Source: Hyphomonadaceae bacterium (GTDB taxonomy: Bacteria; Pseudomonadota; Alphaproteobacteria; Caulobacterales; Aquidulcibacteraceae). Taken from it: DNA of 52,844 nt. The first letter of the stretch is position 1; every line of letters starts with the position of its first letter. The DNA is taken from positions 1 to 52,844 of the forward strand of contig JAEUMR010000041.1 in assembly GCA_016791385.1 (NCBI GenBank), given 5' to 3'. Of the stretch, positions 50,737-52,844 are shown one piece after another. The position numbers and the translations under genes are program-made. Below the pieces are notes generated by a model, which was not told where the DNA came from, searched no databases, and was given only the letters and a program-made list of their open reading frames with translations.

Positions 50737-51405
50737 TCATTTCGCCGTTCGCGCCGACATCAGCGCGAGCGCGGCCAGCACGGCCCAGCCCATCTGCACC
50801 AAAGTGACGAGCAAAGCGCCGTGCTGCGCTTCCAGCGTCATGGAACCCGACAGCGCCCACGCAATCACGCCGAGGCCCGCGAGCACGCCGATGCCGCGCG
50901 TGAACAGCGCCAAAGCGGCCCGGCTCGGCCAAGCGATCGACCACAACAGGATTGCCAGAGACGACAAGCCGACATGCACGCCGGCGAAGGAACGGTTGAG
51001 CCACATGGTGTAAATCGCCTGCGATTGCAGCGCTTGGCGCAGCACTTCCATGTCGCTCGGCGCAGGCCCTGGCATTGATGCTCCGCGCGTGCGCCCGGCT
51101 TCCATGATCAGCGGCATGACAATGCCGCTCAGCGTTGCGGCGATGATCACCGCGCCGGCGGCGAGCACGTAGAAGCACAGCGCCAGCTGCGCCAGCGCGC
51201 GATCGCCCATCATGCGGGTGAGCTGCCAGAAGCCGTAGAGCAGCACGGGCTGCCCTACCAGCGCGGTCCCGTGCACGACAGCGTTGAGACTCAAAGCGCC
51301 GATCTGCGGACCGCCCGGCTGGCTGGGATGCACGGCCATGAGGCCAACATAGGCGATGGCGCCAACCAGCAGCGCCCAGCCGCCCGCCTTGGTATTTGCA
51401 TTCAT
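50737..51405 (-). CDS. six-span integral membrane protein, unknown
   Basis: 222 aa from the ATG at 51403-51405 (GGAGAA upstream). About six hydrophobic segments (AGGWALLVGAIAYVGLMAV, LALCFYVLAAGAVIIAAT, SSLAILLWSIAWP, VLAGLGVIAWALSG). The layout resembles DUF4386-like proteins but I do not assign it. Divergent from a TetR regulator that probably controls it. Confidence 0.75.
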   Translation of the reverse strand: MNANTKAGGWALLVGAIAYVGLMAVHPSQPGGPQIGALSLNAVVHGTALVGQPVLLYGFWQLTRMMGDRALAQLALCFYVLAAGAVIIAATLSGIVMPLIMEAGRTRGASMPGPAPSDMEVLRQALQSQAIYTMWLNRSFAGVHVGLSSLAILLWSIAWPSRAALALFTRGIGVLAGLGVIAWALSGSMTLEAQHGALLVTLVQMGWAVLAALALMSARTAK

Positions 51406-51426
51406 TCGGCTTCTCCCGCTGCAACA

Positions 51427-51473
51427 CGCCAGCAACACTCAAGGCTAGACTGGCGGGCGGCGCGGGTCTGGCG
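51427..51473. promoter_or_regulatory. CGCCAG/CTGGCG repeats in TetR divergon
   Basis: CGCCAG at 51427-51432 and CTGGCG at 51450-51455 form an inverted pair 17 bp apart, with a third CTGGCG at 51468-51473. They lie between the membrane protein and TetR genes and could be the TetR operators. Confidence 0.35.
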
Positions 51474-51498
51474 CTATTCACGGACACAAGGGGCGGCA

Positions 51499-52086
51499 AT
51501 GTCCGACACGGCCGACAGGTACGAGGTGCTTCCGGGCGCGGATGCGCGCGCACAGCGAACGCGGCGCCTGCTCGCTGAGGCGTTGATGAATCTCGGCGCG
51601 GACGGCGATGTCGACGCCATCGCCGTGGGCGCTCTGGTGAACGAGGCGGGCGTCAGCCGCTCGACTTTCTATCAGCACTTCGCCTCGAAGGACGATTTCC
51701 TCGTCCGTTCGTGGCTCGACCTGCTTACCGCTACTGAGCGCGCCTATGCGGCGCGCTATCCGGAGCGCCCCGACATCCTGCCTTCGCGACCGCTGTTTCA
51801 CCACGTCGCCGGCGCAACCGACTTCGTGCGTTCATTGGTGCGCTCGGAGGTGTTTCACCGGCAGATGGCGGCAGGCGAAGCGAAGCTGCGCGAGATCGCA
51901 GAAGCAAACCTGAAGCGGCGCATGCTACACTGGCCGCGCGAGCGCCAGCGCGAAGCGGCCGTGTTCATCGCCGCCGGCTTTGTCGGCATGCTGCGCTGGT
52001 GGATGGAAGGCGGGCTCAAGCAATCGCCCGAAAAGATGCAGGCCGCGTTCGAACGGCTGGTGCAAGGCGTGCTGGAAGAAGCTTAG
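51499..52086 (+). CDS. TetR/AcrR-family transcriptional regulator
   Basis: 195 aa from the ATG at 51499 (AAGGGGCGG upstream). The N-terminal HTH is VGALVNEAGVSRSTFYQHFASKDDFL near residue 45. The C-terminal part is helical with MLRWWMEGGLKQSPEKM. Represses a neighbouring gene in most family members; the divergent membrane protein is the likely target. Confidence 0.93.
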   Translation: MSDTADRYEVLPGADARAQRTRRLLAEALMNLGADGDVDAIAVGALVNEAGVSRSTFYQHFASKDDFLVRSWLDLLTATERAYAARYPERPDILPSRPLFHHVAGATDFVRSLVRSEVFHRQMAAGEAKLREIAEANLKRRMLHWPRERQREAAVFIAAGFVGMLRWWMEGGLKQSPEKMQAAFERLVQGVLEEA

Positions 52087-52610
52087 CCCGCGATCGGGTT
52101 GGTCAGCCACAGCAGCACGAACACTGCCATCGCGCCGCCGGCGCCGATGGCGAAACGCTGCACTTGCGCCTGCACATTGAGTTGGCCCGACAATTCGGTC
52201 GCGAACCCGCCGGCGCCGATGGCGAACACGCCATAGAGCACGCGCGCCTGCAGCATTTCCGGATGAGGAATTGCGACCACCAGCGCAACTGCAAGCAGAA
52301 CGAAGCCGATGCCGACCCAGAGCGGCAGATGCCCGGCGAACAGGGATGTGTCTTCGTTATACTTGAACTCGAAATGGTTCTGATCGGGTCCGAATTTGCC
52401 CGTCTGCGTCGCGCCGCGATAGGTGACGACCACCTCGATCGGATCGGTCTCACTGATCGGCAAGGTGACTTCGCCGTGTCCGTTGGAGCGGCGCACTTCG
52501 GCGATCACTGCGTCTCTCATCTTGAAGACGATGTCGGCGCCGACCAGCGGTTTGCCGGTGCGATCGCTGACATTGATGATCAAGTGCCGATTTTGCGCGA
52601 GGTCTACCAT
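52083..52610 (-). CDS. Ig-fold plus membrane-helices protein, unknown
   Basis: 175 aa from the ATG at 52608-52610. The N-terminal 75 residues look like a carboxypeptidase-regulatory/Ig-like beta domain (NRHLIINVSDRTGKPLVGAD), then a linker and three hydrophobic segments (LPLWVGIGFVLLAVALVVA and two more). No signal peptide, so the Ig-like part is probably cytoplasmic. Not recognised. It is 4 bp downstream of the Cys-rich ORF and its stop overlaps the TetR stop. Confidence 0.7.
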   Translation of the reverse strand: MVDLAQNRHLIINVSDRTGKPLVGADIVFKMRDAVIAEVRRSNGHGEVTLPISETDPIEVVVTYRGATQTGKFGPDQNHFEFKYNEDTSLFAGHLPLWVGIGFVLLAVALVVAIPHPEMLQARVLYGVFAIGAGGFATELSGQLNVQAQVQRFAIGAGGAMAVFVLLWLTNPIAG

Positions 52611-52614
52611 CGCT

Positions 52615-52844
52615 TCACCCGCAGACTTTGATTTCGACGCCGCCAACGCGGCAGGTGGCGCAAGGACGCCCGGACGTGCCATCGGGACAACGCCCTTCGG
52701 GCCCAGCAAAGCCGCGCGCGAATTTGCGCCGCTGGAAGATCGCCGATGTCGTGGTGACGGGCCCGTCGCGCGACAGATCGAACGAGCGCACCTGGCCGCC
52801 ATACTCGACTTCAAGTTCGAGATTGGCCACCGCCTGATCGATCT
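52615..52844 (-). CDS. cysteine-rich small protein, open at the right edge
   Basis: 71 aa from the GTG at 52828-52830, but the frame has no stop before the edge, so the true start may lie outside. The segment LELEVEYGGQVRSFDLSRDG looks beta-rich, and the C-terminus has four Cys in CPDG, PCATC and VCG, a possible metal or disulfide cluster. Not recognised. Its TGA ends 4 bp before the Ig-fold gene, so both belong to one operon. Confidence 0.6.
   Translation of the reverse strand, partial: IDQAVANLELEVEYGGQVRSFDLSRDGPVTTTSAIFQRRKFARGFAGPEGRCPDGTSGRPCATCRVGGVEIKVCG

Overview
The window is a chromosomal segment of a GC-rich alphaproteobacterium. The best guess is the Caulobacterales/Hyphomonadaceae lineage (Terricaulis/Vitreimonas/Caulobacter-like). 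The pointers are a GapR-family nucleoid protein (DUF2312), a DUF1013/TrcR cell-cycle regulator, the DUF1465-DUF1192-quinone oxidoreductase neighbourhood near rpmE, the 41-residue alphaproteobacterial form of L36, a motA without an adjacent motB, and a CtrA-like half-site pair before motA. This is inference from gene content; no rRNA is present to confirm it. I see no tRNA, rRNA, CRISPR array, prophage or intact insertion sequence.

Layout. 1-8.5 kb: the 3' part of an EnvZ-type histidine kinase, an Hsp70-like ATPase without a substrate-binding domain, a 2-oxoglutarate/Fe oxygenase, a RibD-C/DHFR-like reductase, a secreted ChaN/erythromycin-esterase-like protein, a small membrane protein, and a leftward ubiK / ybjN-domain / proC / TetR-like set. 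8.5-13 kb: the rightward lgt - NDUFAF7-type methyltransferase - pgeF operon, then prs and a GNAT. 13-17 kb: a CHASE4 histidine kinase, a diiron ferritin-like oxidase and an alpha/beta-hydrolase lipoprotein sharing a divergent region with a perfect FNR/FixK box. 17-22 kb: rplY and pth separated by an inserted toxin-antitoxin pair, a TPR membrane protein, ychF and an efflux pump. 22-30 kb: a double-DTG aspartic protease, dienelactone hydrolase, VOC protein, FAD oxidoreductase, inositol monophosphatase, a GPH-type symporter, a WecB/TagA glycosyltransferase and mnmC.

30-40 kb: a Thr-rich lipoprotein, motA, an MFS pump, an atypical receiver protein, an MltB-type transglycosylase, rpmJ, a TPR lipoprotein, an alpha/beta-hydrolase, gapR, a basic partner gene, and an orphan sigma-54 response regulator. 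A 303-base non-coding stretch (39598-39900) holds a 15-bp palindrome and most of a two-copy inverted REP-like element. 40-47 kb: an ABC1/UbiB-like kinase, a CPA2 antiporter, DUF3052, rpmE, a DUF885 peptidase-like protein, DUF1465, DUF1192 and a quinone oxidoreductase. 47-52.8 kb: an OmpA-family porin with a 17-proline linker, trcR, two divergent YdcH/DUF465 microproteins, an LpxR-type lipid A deacylase, a membrane protein/TetR divergon, and a two-gene cysteine-rich / Ig-fold-membrane cassette running off the right edge.

Most of the window is housekeeping (translation: rplY, pth, ychF, rpmJ, rpmE, mnmC; envelope: lgt, pgeF, mltB-like, ompA-like, lpxR-like; cell cycle: gapR, trcR). The less ordinary signals are the FNR-box divergon, the G-tract inverted array between gapR and its neighbour, the REP-like pair supplying a start codon, the leaderless TA insertion between rplY and pth, the Lgt insertion, and the unrecognised pair at the right edge. 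I found no convincing new multi-gene defence system within the window.
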